Assembly (NCBI GenBank): GCA_934162685.1
Contig: CAKPJO010000081.1
Coordinates: forward strand, 1-7,139
Length of the DNA stretch: 7,139 nucleotides
Direction: 5' to 3'
DNA from: an uncultured Bacilli bacterium
GTDB taxonomy: Bacteria > Bacillota_I > Bacilli_A > RFN20 > CAG-826
Positions within the stretch are counted from its first letter, which is position 1; every line of letters begins with the position of its first letter. Shown in pieces: positions 1-6,431 of this stretch. A model generated the notes under the pieces. That model saw only the letters and a list, made by a program, of their open reading frames with translations. It had not been told where the DNA came from and made no database searches. The position numbers were made by a program, and so were the translations under genes.

Positions 1-1990
1 TAAATAAAACATCTGATACATCATCATTTTCTTTAACAGTATATGTTTTACCATTAATTAAATCTATCATTTCTGGTTCAGCAGTAAAATCTGTATATTC
101 TAAAGGCCATGTTCCATTCCAATCAGTTCTTGATAAATATTTGACAGAATCTTTCTTAAAGAAATTTGGATCAGCATATTCAATTGAATTTTTAACTGTT
201 GTACCACTTTTTGAAACATTAAATGTATCTTCATCTGGGGTGTTATTTTTTGTGTTATAAGTATGTTGATATACTTTTGATGCATCACCAGCAGTGGTCA
301 TTTTATTTTCTGTAGTTGCTTTAACACCTTGAGCTGCTAAAACATTATCTAATGCTTCATGTGCTCCATTACCAATCGCAAAGTAATACATACCAGCATC
401 TAAAATATATGAACCATTACCATTTTTAGCCGTTGAATCCCAACTTGCTAAATTTTGCATATCAACTTGAATATTTAAAATTTGACTCTTTCCTGGTTCA
501 AGTTCTTCAGTTTTATCAAATGCCACTAATTGAATTGCACTCTTTTCAACATTGTGTTCTTTATCATAATCAGTATAAGGTGCTTGTCCATAAATTTGAA
601 CAGCATCTTTTCCTTTAACATTTCCAGTATTTGTTACTTTAACTTTAAAATCGAATACATAATTATGAGCATCATGTTTAAGAGTTGGCTTTCCAATGAT
701 TTCTTGTGAGAAAGTAGTGTAACTTAATCCATATCCAAATCCATAAGTTACTTCTTTACTATATTCCCAGTTACTACCTGTATAAGAAGAACCAACATTA
801 GATCTAGCGTTTCCTAAATTATTTACATAATCAGCATAACGTGTTTCATAATATCTATATCCTGTATAAATATTTTCAGCTTCAATAACATATTTTTGTC
901 CAGTGCCCTTAGAGCGTGCAAGAATTTGATCTTTATTTGTGTAAGTATAATCACCATAGTTAATCATTGCAGGAGCACTTAAACTACTTGTTGCATAAAT
1001 GTCACTTAAATGTCCTGATGGATTTGTAGCGCCGCTTATAATATCAACAACAGCTTTTGGAGCATAGTTAGCACCAATACCCATCCATAAAATAGCACCG
1101 ATCTTTGGATCATCTGCTAATTCTTGAATTTCCATTTGGTTAACAGCATTAATGATTACAATAACTTTTTTACATTTTTCTTTAGCAAGTTTAATCATTG
1201 CTTTTTCTTTTAATGTAATTTGCATTGGATTGGTGATTCCTTCACTAGGATCACATTTATCGCCTTTTTCCCAGTCAACACCTTCAGAAGCTGCTCTACC
1301 AAGAACAACAACGCCTAAATCGTTATAATCATCAATTGAAGTAATTGCATTGGCATTTTGTGCAATTAAATCTTCACTACTGGCTTCTAATGTTTGGAAT
1401 TTAGTAAGTCCAGCCATTTTGCCATACATACCCATATATGGGAAATCATTTTCAGCTAATAAAGCAATTCTACCAGTTTGTTTTGTTTTAATATATTTTT
1501 CATATGCTTCATTCAATACTGGGTTTACTTCATATCCTGCTTGTTCAAATGCTTCATCGAAATGAATAGTTTGATTATTACCAGCTGCCTTATGTCCTAT
1601 AAATGCACCAGTAATTGTACTTGAACTACGAACACCAAATAAAGATACTTTGGTTTTGTTAGTAGTTGTAGTTGGGCATGGTAAAGTATTCTTAACATTT
1701 TTTAATAATACAGTACCTTCTGCTTGAATTTGTTTTGCTAAATCTTCATGCGCTTTAACAATTTTTTTCGAATCACCTTTACCGTCTTCAGTAAGATATT
1801 CTTTGTCTGGTGTAAATGCGTCAAATAATTTTCCACCATCTTTTTGGACTAATGTTGAAGAATGAGTTTTCAAATAACTATCAACAGCATCTTTGTTTGC
1901 TTCTAAAATTGAACCACATGCAATACCGAACACGAGTACAGTTCCAAAAACAAACGTAAGTCCACGAGTAGTTCTATTCAACTTGCTCAT
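1..1990 (-). CDS. Exported GH3 beta-glucosidase-like hydrolase with permuted domain order (3' end beyond window)
   Basis: I translated the minus strand from the ATG at 1990-1988. It stays open for 663 codons to the window edge, so the C-terminus is missing. AGGAGGT (2007-2001) lies 10 bases before the start. Residues 10-29 are a hydrophobic export segment; FGIAC (21-25) fits a loose lipoprotein box, so Cys25 may be lipidated, or the segment may be a plain anchor. Residues 91-430 match the GH3 C-terminal alpha/beta sandwich: EGTVLLKN (91), VVVLGRAASEGVD (227), NPSGHLSD (323), YTGYRYYET (375) and YGFGYGLSYTTF (416). A fibronectin III-like domain follows (about 443-540: VTNTGNVKGKDAVQIY, LVAFDKTEELEPG). 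YLSRTDWNGTWP (618) appears to open the barrel domain. Most GH3 enzymes start with the barrel; the sandwich-first order is known from Butyrivibrio and Ruminococcus enzymes. The barrel with the nucleophile Asp is outside the window, so activity and substrate (a beta-glucoside or beta-xyloside) are inferred. Confidence 0.9.
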   Translation of the reverse strand, partial: MSKLNRTTRGLTFVFGTVLVFGIACGSILEANKDAVDSYLKTHSSTLVQKDGGKLFDAFTPDKEYLTEDGKGDSKKIVKAHEDLAKQIQAEGTVLLKNVKNTLPCPTTTTNKTKVSLFGVRSSSTITGAFIGHKAAGNNQTIHFDEAFEQAGYEVNPVLNEAYEKYIKTKQTGRIALLAENDFPYMGMYGKMAGLTKFQTLEASSEDLIAQNANAITSIDDYNDLGVVVLGRAASEGVDWEKGDKCDPSEGITNPMQITLKEKAMIKLAKEKCKKVIVIINAVNQMEIQELADDPKIGAILWMGIGANYAPKAVVDIISGATNPSGHLSDIYATSSLSAPAMINYGDYTYTNKDQILARSKGTGQKYVIEAENIYTGYRYYETRYADYVNNLGNARSNVGSSYTGSNWEYSKEVTYGFGYGLSYTTFSQEIIGKPTLKHDAHNYVFDFKVKVTNTGNVKGKDAVQIYGQAPYTDYDKEHNVEKSAIQLVAFDKTEELEPGKSQILNIQVDMQNLASWDSTAKNGNGSYILDAGMYYFAIGNGAHEALDNVLAAQGVKATTENKMTTAGDASKVYQHTYNTKNNTPDEDTFNVSKSGTTVKNSIEYADPNFFKKDSVKYLSRTDWNGTWPLEYTDFTAEPEMIDLINGKTYTVKENDDVSDVLF

Positions 1991-2031
1991 ATTTTAACTA
2001 ACCTCCTATGTCGTTAAAAAAAGTTCCTTTA

Positions 2032-2045
2032 CGAAACCGTTTACA
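2032..2045 (-). promoter_or_regulatory. cre-like / LacI-family operator upstream of the GH3 gene
   Basis: Read on the minus strand the site is TGTAAACGGTTTCG. It matches 13 of 14 positions of the CcpA cre consensus TGWAANCGNTNWCA; only the last base differs. It lies 42-55 bases before the GH3 start codon, between that gene's upstream DNA and its ribosome binding site, where a bound repressor would block initiation or early elongation. LacI-family sugar regulators use very similar palindromes, so the binding protein may be CcpA or a local regulator. No convincing -35/-10 pair was found beside it. Confidence 0.5.
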
Positions 2046-2315
2046 TTACTTATGTATCACATTATTCTTTCTTATGCCATAGCAAAAAAGAATTAATGTA
2101 ATAATTGCAATACAATAAGTAAAATTTGCAATGTTTTCTAAGTGTTAAAAACAAAGTGAAAAAATAATTTTAGATATTAGAATCTTTTAATTTAATAGGG
2201 ATATTATTTGACTAAAGGATAAGATTGTTAAAAAGAGAAGATTTCCTATTGAATTTAGTTAAACATTTATTATATTTTTCTTGTATATAGGAAAATAACT
2301 CATTTCATTTAAGTT
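2046..2315. other. AT-rich intergenic DNA with no recognisable gene
   Basis: All three plus-strand frames of 2041-2280 are broken by frequent stops, and none of the fragments resembles a protein I know. I saw no RNA gene, strong hairpin or long repeat. The GH3 promoter (minus strand) should lie somewhere here. The stretch is also where the missing front part of the pnuC-like remnant would be expected, but no PnuC motif can be read in it, so that part is either deleted or decayed beyond recognition. Confidence 0.5.
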
Positions 2316-2589
2316 AAAGTATTAACAATAGTAACGTTAGCATTTTATTTTAGATGCGTTTAATATTAAAAATGTTATTTTAAATACTATATCGGTGACA
2401 ACAAATTTTCTTGCTGTCTATCTTGTTTTTAGAAAAAGCCCATATTATGTAATAGCATATTCTTAAAATGATATTATCTTAATTGTCTAATGGTATTTAA
2501 TCTCATATTTATCAGTTGTTGTTTTTTTGTTGTACTTCTTGCTAATGATATATAAATTTATACATTGGTAGAAAATAAAAAAAAGTTAA
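2316..2589 (+). pseudogene. pnuC: Decayed 3' remnant of a PnuC-type nicotinamide riboside/vitamin transporter gene
   Basis: PnuC proteins are inner-membrane vitamin transporters, classically for nicotinamide riboside. Only about the last 85-90 codons can be read. VLTIVTLAFYF is in one frame (2319-2351). The next frame continues FILDAFNIKN (from 2344), then TISVTTNFLAVYLVFRKSP and YYVIAYS (2386-2463), NDIILIV (2467-2487), YLSVVVFLLYFLL (2506-2544) and YKFIHW (2551-2568). These follow the PnuC C-terminal pattern: SVTTSFLA-YLTF-RSPYY, AYA-NDIVLIVLW, YL-VVICF, ND-Y-FINW. Disruptions are TAA at 2464 and 2488 (a Leu is expected at the second), TAG at 2569 after the Trp, and a frameshift near 2350. 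Loss of one 5-base ATTTT unit would produce the last. The NDI codons survive out of frame at 2544-2552. The front half is absent. The family call is from memory of PnuC sequences, not a search; the exact vitamin cannot be told. Confidence 0.75.
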
Positions 2590-2661
2590 CCAAAGTAAGT
2601 AGATTAATAAAAATTTTTAAAATATTTTATTATTTTGTTTAATGTGCTTAAATATAAATGT

Positions 2662-2702
2662 AGGAGAAATTGATATTTTTAGACTATCAAGTTAAGTATT
2701 AA
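2662..2702 (+). promoter_or_regulatory. Ribosome-binding-site-like sequence and possible short leader ORF before the sensor kinase
   Basis: AGGAG at 2662-2666 is the only good Shine-Dalgarno match ahead of the kinase, yet it lies 39 bases before the ATG at 2706. A TTG at 2670 could open a 10-codon reading frame (LIFLDYQVKY) that stops at TAA 2700-2702, in the same frame and 3 bases before the kinase ATG. The gap from AGGAG to TTG is only 3 bases, shorter than usual, so translation of this leader is uncertain. If real, it could couple to kinase translation. Confidence 0.2.
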
Positions 2703-2705
2703 TAT

Positions 2706-4040
2706 ATGGAACAATTTTTAAATTCTATTAAATTTTATTTTGAACGAATAGCAGATTTTACAACATATGGTGTAATATTCTTAATTTCTTTAAGTTATAT
2801 TATGCTAATTAAGCCTAAAAAAATAGAGAAAAAAGATTATATTAAATTAGGAATTGTTTTTCTTTCATCGTATGCTTTTTTGTTTTTTGAAAGCGGATTA
2901 ATGTTTGGAATTGCCTCGATTACTAATCCATTTGTTTATAATTACAATTTAGCATTAATGGTTTTGATTTTTGCTTTTTTTGCTTTAAAGGAAAAGCCAA
3001 TAACCAAATCAATAAAAATGATTATTTTAATTTCTGCAATATGTGTGGTGGATGCATTATCTAAGTACGCAGGCATCTTAGTTGGCTTATTTACTGATAT
3101 TAGTATTATTATTTCTTTTGGTCGTATGTTACCATCATTATTGTTTTTATTTACATGTATTTTAATTAATCGAATTGATATTTCAAAATATAATATTTTT
3201 AGTAAGGAAACAGTAATTATTTGCTATGCCTTAGCAATTGTTTTAATTATAGCTAGTGCAATTGAACATCACTTTGACTTACATGATGTTTATATTTGCA
3301 CTTTAATGTCTTTGTTAGATATTATTTTATTACTGATATTGGACACGACTTATTTTGCAATATATTCGATTGTGCAAAGTCGACATAAAATTACTAATCT
3401 TGAAGTCGAAAAAACGCTAGTGGAAGCACAAAATCTTTCCATTGCCATTGATAAGAACAATCGTGAAGAATTAGAAAAATTACGTCATGATTTAAAGAAT
3501 CAATTGTCCTATTTGAATTTGCTTTTAAAGCAAGATAAAAAAGAAGAAGCTATTGAGTATATTAATAATTATGTAAATAACCAAGAAGTTTTATCTTCAT
3601 TTTCTTGCTCTAATGATGTGATAAATTCTATTCTAGATTTAGAACTAACTAAAGCTAAAGTTTATAATATCAAATTAAGTCTTAAAGTCGCGGTTCCACC
3701 AGTTTTGCCATTTGAGGATAATGATATTGTTTCTTTATTAACAAATATGGTGGATAACGCTTTAGAAAATTATTATGGTGAATCGAAAATAACACCTGTA
3801 TCAATATGTATCTTAAAACAAAACGATTATATTCGCTTTTTTGTCTCAAATCCGATTGATATTACGAAGTACGATAAAAATAATATTTTAAAATCAAAAA
3901 AGAATAAAAAAGGTCATGGATATGGAACAAAAATCATTCAAAATATTGCTAAAAAATATAATGGTTATGCTGATTTTAATATCGATAATAATCGTTTCAT
4001 TTGTGATGTTTTGTTATACTTGAATTTGGAGGATAAGTAA
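2706..4040 (+). CDS. Membrane sensor histidine kinase, AgrC-like (HPK10 / GHKL ATPase)
   Basis: This 444-residue protein is the input half of a two-component system with the next gene. The N-terminal half (about residues 20-223) has six or seven hydrophobic helices and no large extracellular domain, as in AgrC, ComD and other peptide-sensing kinases. A helical linker (about 225-258) leads to the phosphoacceptor box LRHDLKNQL with His261. The ATP-binding domain has the N box LLTNMVDNALEN (344-355; Asn347, Asp350, Asn351) and the glycine box GHGYGTKIIQN (403-413). The catalytic residues look intact, so it should be active. The start at 2706 lacks a nearby Shine-Dalgarno sequence, but an in-frame TAA at 2700 excludes a longer protein and the next ATG (codon 33) would cut into the first helix. 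No AgrB/AgrD-like peptide gene is present, so its signal is unknown. It stops 2 bases before the regulator gene. Confidence 0.93.
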   Translation: MEQFLNSIKFYFERIADFTTYGVIFLISLSYIMLIKPKKIEKKDYIKLGIVFLSSYAFLFFESGLMFGIASITNPFVYNYNLALMVLIFAFFALKEKPITKSIKMIILISAICVVDALSKYAGILVGLFTDISIIISFGRMLPSLLFLFTCILINRIDISKYNIFSKETVIICYALAIVLIIASAIEHHFDLHDVYICTLMSLLDIILLLILDTTYFAIYSIVQSRHKITNLEVEKTLVEAQNLSIAIDKNNREELEKLRHDLKNQLSYLNLLLKQDKKEEAIEYINNYVNNQEVLSSFSCSNDVINSILDLELTKAKVYNIKLSLKVAVPPVLPFEDNDIVSLLTNMVDNALENYYGESKITPVSICILKQNDYIRFFVSNPIDITKYDKNNILKSKKNKKGHGYGTKIIQNIAKKYNGYADFNIDNNRFICDVLLYLNLEDK

Positions 4041-4042
4041 TT

Positions 4043-4777
4043 ATGTTTAAGATTGCAATTATTGATGATGACCAAGCTGCATTAAGTATTGTTTCTAGTG
4101 CAGTAGAAAGTTTCTTTAATAAGAAAAATATTGAGTTTAAAATTAATTCATTTCCTAATCCTATTAATTATCTTGCTACTATTAAAGAAGAGCCATTTAA
4201 TTTAATATTTCTTGATATTGATATGCCAGAAAAGAACGGCTTAGATGTGGCAAAAGCAACATTAAATATAGCTAAAGATACCCAAATAATATTTTTATCG
4301 CAAAGAGAAGATTTGGTTTTTGAGTGTCTTGCTGTCCATCCATTTGGTTTTATTCGTAAATCCAATTTAATAAATGATTTTTCTTTGATGATGAATCAAT
4401 ATTATGACTTATATTTAACTAATGAAAACGATGATATGAGCATTAAATTTATTGAGAAAAATAAAACTCTTTCTTTTAAAGTTAATGATATTGCTTACAT
4501 TTCTAGTGATAGAAACTATCAAGATATCGTATTAGGAGATAAACGAATAGAAACAGTACGTGTTCCGTTATCAACCCTTGAAGGGAAACTAAAGGATCAT
4601 GGATTTATTAGAATTCACAAATGCTACATGGTAAATTATTTATATATCCGAAGTATTCATAATGATGAAGTAGTCTTAACTAATGGAGTTGTCATCCCCT
4701 TGAGTAAAAAAAGAAAAGAAGACATTATGAGACAATATTTAGCTTATTCTAGGTCTAAAAATATGATGATTATATAA
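4043..4777 (+). CDS. LytTR-family response regulator (AgrA/ComE type)
   Basis: This 244-residue regulator is the output partner of the kinase immediately upstream. The receiver domain (about 1-120) has the acidic pocket Asp8-Asp10, phosphoacceptor Asp58 in FLDIDMP, Ser86 at the Thr/Ser switch position and Lys106 in IRKS. A LytTR DNA-binding domain follows (about 137-236), with ISSDRNYQDIVL, the conserved block FIRIHKCYMVNYLYIRSI and the ending VVIPLSKKRK. LytTR proteins bind direct repeats about two helical turns apart and usually activate transcription. GGAGG (4028-4032), inside the last kinase codons, lies 10 bases before the ATG, so the two genes are transcribed and probably translated together. 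Three direct repeats start right after the stop codon and are the natural candidate target, which points to control of the secreted-protein operon downstream. Confidence 0.95.
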   Translation: MFKIAIIDDDQAALSIVSSAVESFFNKKNIEFKINSFPNPINYLATIKEEPFNLIFLDIDMPEKNGLDVAKATLNIAKDTQIIFLSQREDLVFECLAVHPFGFIRKSNLINDFSLMMNQYYDLYLTNENDDMSIKFIEKNKTLSFKVNDIAYISSDRNYQDIVLGDKRIETVRVPLSTLEGKLKDHGFIRIHKCYMVNYLYIRSIHNDEVVLTNGVVIPLSKKRKEDIMRQYLAYSRSKNMMII

Positions 4778-4830
4778 TTTTGTCCCTAAAAAAGAACTTT
4801 TGTCCCTAAACGTAAAAAAGTTGTCCCTTA
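4778..4830 (+). promoter_or_regulatory. Three direct repeats, likely LytTR regulator binding sites
   Basis: TTTTGTCCCTAAA occurs exactly twice (4778-4790 and 4798-4810), and a third copy, TTGTCCCTTA, sits at 4821-4830. TGTCCCT starts at 4781, 4801 and 4822, giving periods of 20 and 21 bases. That is two turns of the helix and the spacing typical of LytTR operators. The array lies directly between the LytTR gene and the next operon, and I saw no other copy in the window. Binding and direction of control are inferred from position and geometry; the motif is not identical to the textbook AgrA or ComE sites. Confidence 0.65.
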
Positions 4831-4842
4831 TTTAAATTAATT

Positions 4843-4872
4843 AGCACTTACTTTAATGTAAGCGCTTTTTTT
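4843..4872 (+). terminator. Intrinsic terminator of the kinase-regulator operon
   Basis: AGCACTTAC (4843-4851) pairs with GTAAGCGCT (4858-4866) in 8 of 9 positions, with one A/C mismatch, around a 6-base loop. Seven T residues (4866-4872) follow. It lies 65 bases after the regulator's stop codon. There is no matching A-run on the left side, so it probably works in one direction only. Confidence 0.75.
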
Positions 4873-4882
4873 CACTTATATT
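4852..4882 (+). promoter_or_regulatory. Candidate promoter region for the secreted-protein operon (two possible -10 boxes)
   Basis: Two -10-like hexamers precede the 4924 gene: TTTAAT (4852-4857) and TATATT (4877-4882). Neither has a good -35, as expected of a promoter that needs an activator. With TTTAAT as the -10, the third TTGTCCC repeat would end just at the -35 region, the usual place for a LytTR activator; transcription would then start inside the terminator's T-run. With TATATT the repeats would lie about 60 bases upstream of the start. The sequence alone does not decide. Confidence 0.35.
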
Positions 4883-4923
4883 TCTATATGTGGAAGTAAT
4901 TTCACACTATAGGAGGAAAAAAG

Positions 4924-6417
4924 ATGAAAAACAAAATCATCAGCAAAGTAGTTTTACTAGCGCTATCGCTGGGCACTATTGGTGCTTCAGTAGGCATCGG
5001 ACTTGCCAATAGCAAAAGTGAAATTACAGTCCCTGTAACATTTGTTGCATCGGACACTAGTGGCTATAATACCACAGTAACAATTGGTAATTATAGTTAC
5101 AAATTTAAAGGTTCTGTTTCACAAAACAGTAACAAATTTTCTTTAATAGGTACAGTTCAAGGACGTGCTTCTAGTGGCGGTAACTCAGGCGGCCCTGGTG
5201 GCGGTGGATTTCCTGGTGGTGGATTTCCTGGCGGTGGCTTTCCTGGCGGAGGATCTGGTGGCGGATCTAGTGGCGAACAAGGTCCAACTATAGCGGTTGA
5301 AAGTGTGTCTTTAACATTAGACAAAGAACAAGCTTATATTGGAGAAAGTGTTAAGGCAACCGCGACGGTATCACCAAATAACGCTTCAACAAAAGATGTT
5401 GAATGGTCAAGTAGTGATGAAAGTATTGCTACAGTATCTAGTGGCACAATTACACCATTAAAGGAAGGTGTTGTAACAATTACTGCAACAACTAAAGATG
5501 GCGGTAAAACAGCATCTAAAACATTAACTGTTGTTAAAGAAGATTATACGCCTTATGAAGTTTCTATTGAAGGAACTTATGAAATCGACCCGGGTTATGG
5601 CTACGTTTTACATTTAGACGATGAAAAGTCTACAACAATTCATTGCGACTACAATAAAACAGAAGGAAGACATGAATTTTATTACAATGTAAAAGTAGGA
5701 GAATCGTCAAGTTTTATAAAGTTCCAAGCAAAAGATGCTAAATATAAATCAAAATTAGCAAAAGGTTATAAGACTTGGGATGTAAGAGATTCAAAATATG
5801 TATTTACCGCTAAAGCTACGGGTAATAATAGTTCTGTTGCCTATGCTTATATGTATCTACATACTGATGGTTCAGTTGTAGTTAATACTCCAAGTGGCAC
5901 TAAGAGAGTTGTTGAATCAGAAGGTTTATCTTGGAAAGAAGAAAATAACACTATTGTTGTTAGCAAAGGAAATGAAACTTATATTGCGGACAAAACAGTA
6001 TCAACAGAACACCCAGGTTATAAAATTTCTTATGGCTCATATGTGTTCTTAAACTCTCAATCTGAATCGGTTAAATGGAAAAATTTGACTGTTGAAGATT
6101 TTGAAGGAAAAGCAAATGCATCATTTAAAGGACGTTATGAAATCACAGGACCTGGTGGTGGATCAGGTGAAATAACTATGTCTTTATATAATGGTGGAGT
6201 CGCAAAATTGTACAAAAATACGTGGAATTTAGATTCTACAGGAACATGGACTAAAAATGGTGACGAATATGTCATAACTTTTGGTGAAGGCGATAATGCT
6301 AAAACTTACACGAGCGTAACAGAAGATGGTAATCAATTTATTAGCTATGTTGTTAGCGCTAAAACTCCATGGGGATCTGATGCTTCAACAGAAGTAAAAC
6401 TAGAAATAGTTAAGTAA
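4924..6417 (+). CDS. Secreted Big_2 (Ig-like) domain protein with glycine-rich GGGFP linker and repeated beta modules
   Basis: Function unknown. AGGAGG (4911-4916) lies 7 bases before the ATG. Residues 1-28 form a signal peptide (basic start, hydrophobic core, probable cut after GLA). Residues 30-79 are beta-prone. Residues 84-118 are a Gly/Pro/Ser linker with three GGGFP units. About 123-207 is a bacterial Ig-like Big_2 domain (VESVSLTLDKEQAYIGESV, VEWSSSDESIATV, GVVTITATTKDG). The rest holds beta-rich modules that resemble each other: GTYEIDPGYGYVLHL (217), YVFTAKATG then LSWKEENNTIVVSKGNETY (292-353), and GRYEITGPGGGSGEI then GTWTKNGDEYVITF (403-453). There is no LPXTG motif, C-terminal helix or lipobox, so it is probably released or loosely bound to the cell surface. 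Big_2 domains are common in bacterial surface and adhesive proteins; a binding role is an inference. It is first in an operon that follows the putative LytTR sites. Confidence 0.9.
   Translation: MKNKIISKVVLLALSLGTIGASVGIGLANSKSEITVPVTFVASDTSGYNTTVTIGNYSYKFKGSVSQNSNKFSLIGTVQGRASSGGNSGGPGGGGFPGGGFPGGGFPGGGSGGGSSGEQGPTIAVESVSLTLDKEQAYIGESVKATATVSPNNASTKDVEWSSSDESIATVSSGTITPLKEGVVTITATTKDGGKTASKTLTVVKEDYTPYEVSIEGTYEIDPGYGYVLHLDDEKSTTIHCDYNKTEGRHEFYYNVKVGESSSFIKFQAKDAKYKSKLAKGYKTWDVRDSKYVFTAKATGNNSSVAYAYMYLHTDGSVVVNTPSGTKRVVESEGLSWKEENNTIVVSKGNETYIADKTVSTEHPGYKISYGSYVFLNSQSESVKWKNLTVEDFEGKANASFKGRYEITGPGGGSGEITMSLYNGGVAKLYKNTWNLDSTGTWTKNGDEYVITFGEGDNAKTYTSVTEDGNQFISYVVSAKTPWGSDASTEVKLEIVK
5200..5253 (+). 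repeat. 15-base tandem repeat encoding GGGFP units
   Basis: Three consecutive 15-base units (5200-5214, 5215-5229, 5230-5244), each coding GGGFP, are followed by a partial GGG unit (5245-5253). The copies differ only at third codon positions. The tract lies inside the secreted protein's linker between the N-terminal region and the Big_2 domain, and could change length in 5-residue steps by slippage. Confidence 0.85.
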
Positions 6418-6431
6418 GTGAGGATTTAAAA

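Noticed and set aside
433..618. Open frames inside the GH3 gene on the plus strand (433-618, 1350-1565) and a second minus-strand frame (100-288)
   Set aside because: They lie entirely within the GH3 coding region in other frames, resemble no known protein and are shadows of it. The same holds for 4168-4365 in the regulator gene and 6650-6889 in the membrane protein gene.
2396..2417. Imperfect hairpin GACAACA / TGCTGTC in the intergenic region as a possible RNA structure
   Set aside because: Seven pairs with a mismatch, no T-run, and it falls within the readable PnuC remnant, so it is most likely chance.
2527..2554. Promoter-like TTGTTG, 16 bases, then extended -10 TGATATATA, which could drive the kinase operon
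   Set aside because: It lies inside the pnuC remnant and its -10 is the leftover codons of the conserved ND-I-Y segment. AT-rich DNA gives such matches often. A promoter there remains possible but is not supported.
4778..4830. Short CRISPR-like array from the three regular repeats
   Set aside because: The repeats are only 10-13 bases with about 8-11 base gaps and there are no cas genes. The geometry fits a regulator binding array.
4841..4868. CIRCE-like (HrcA) operator, because the left arm reads TTAGCACTT
   Set aside because: The right arm matches the CIRCE half-site at only about 5 of 9 positions and the spacing is off. The hairpin followed by seven T residues is better explained as a terminator.
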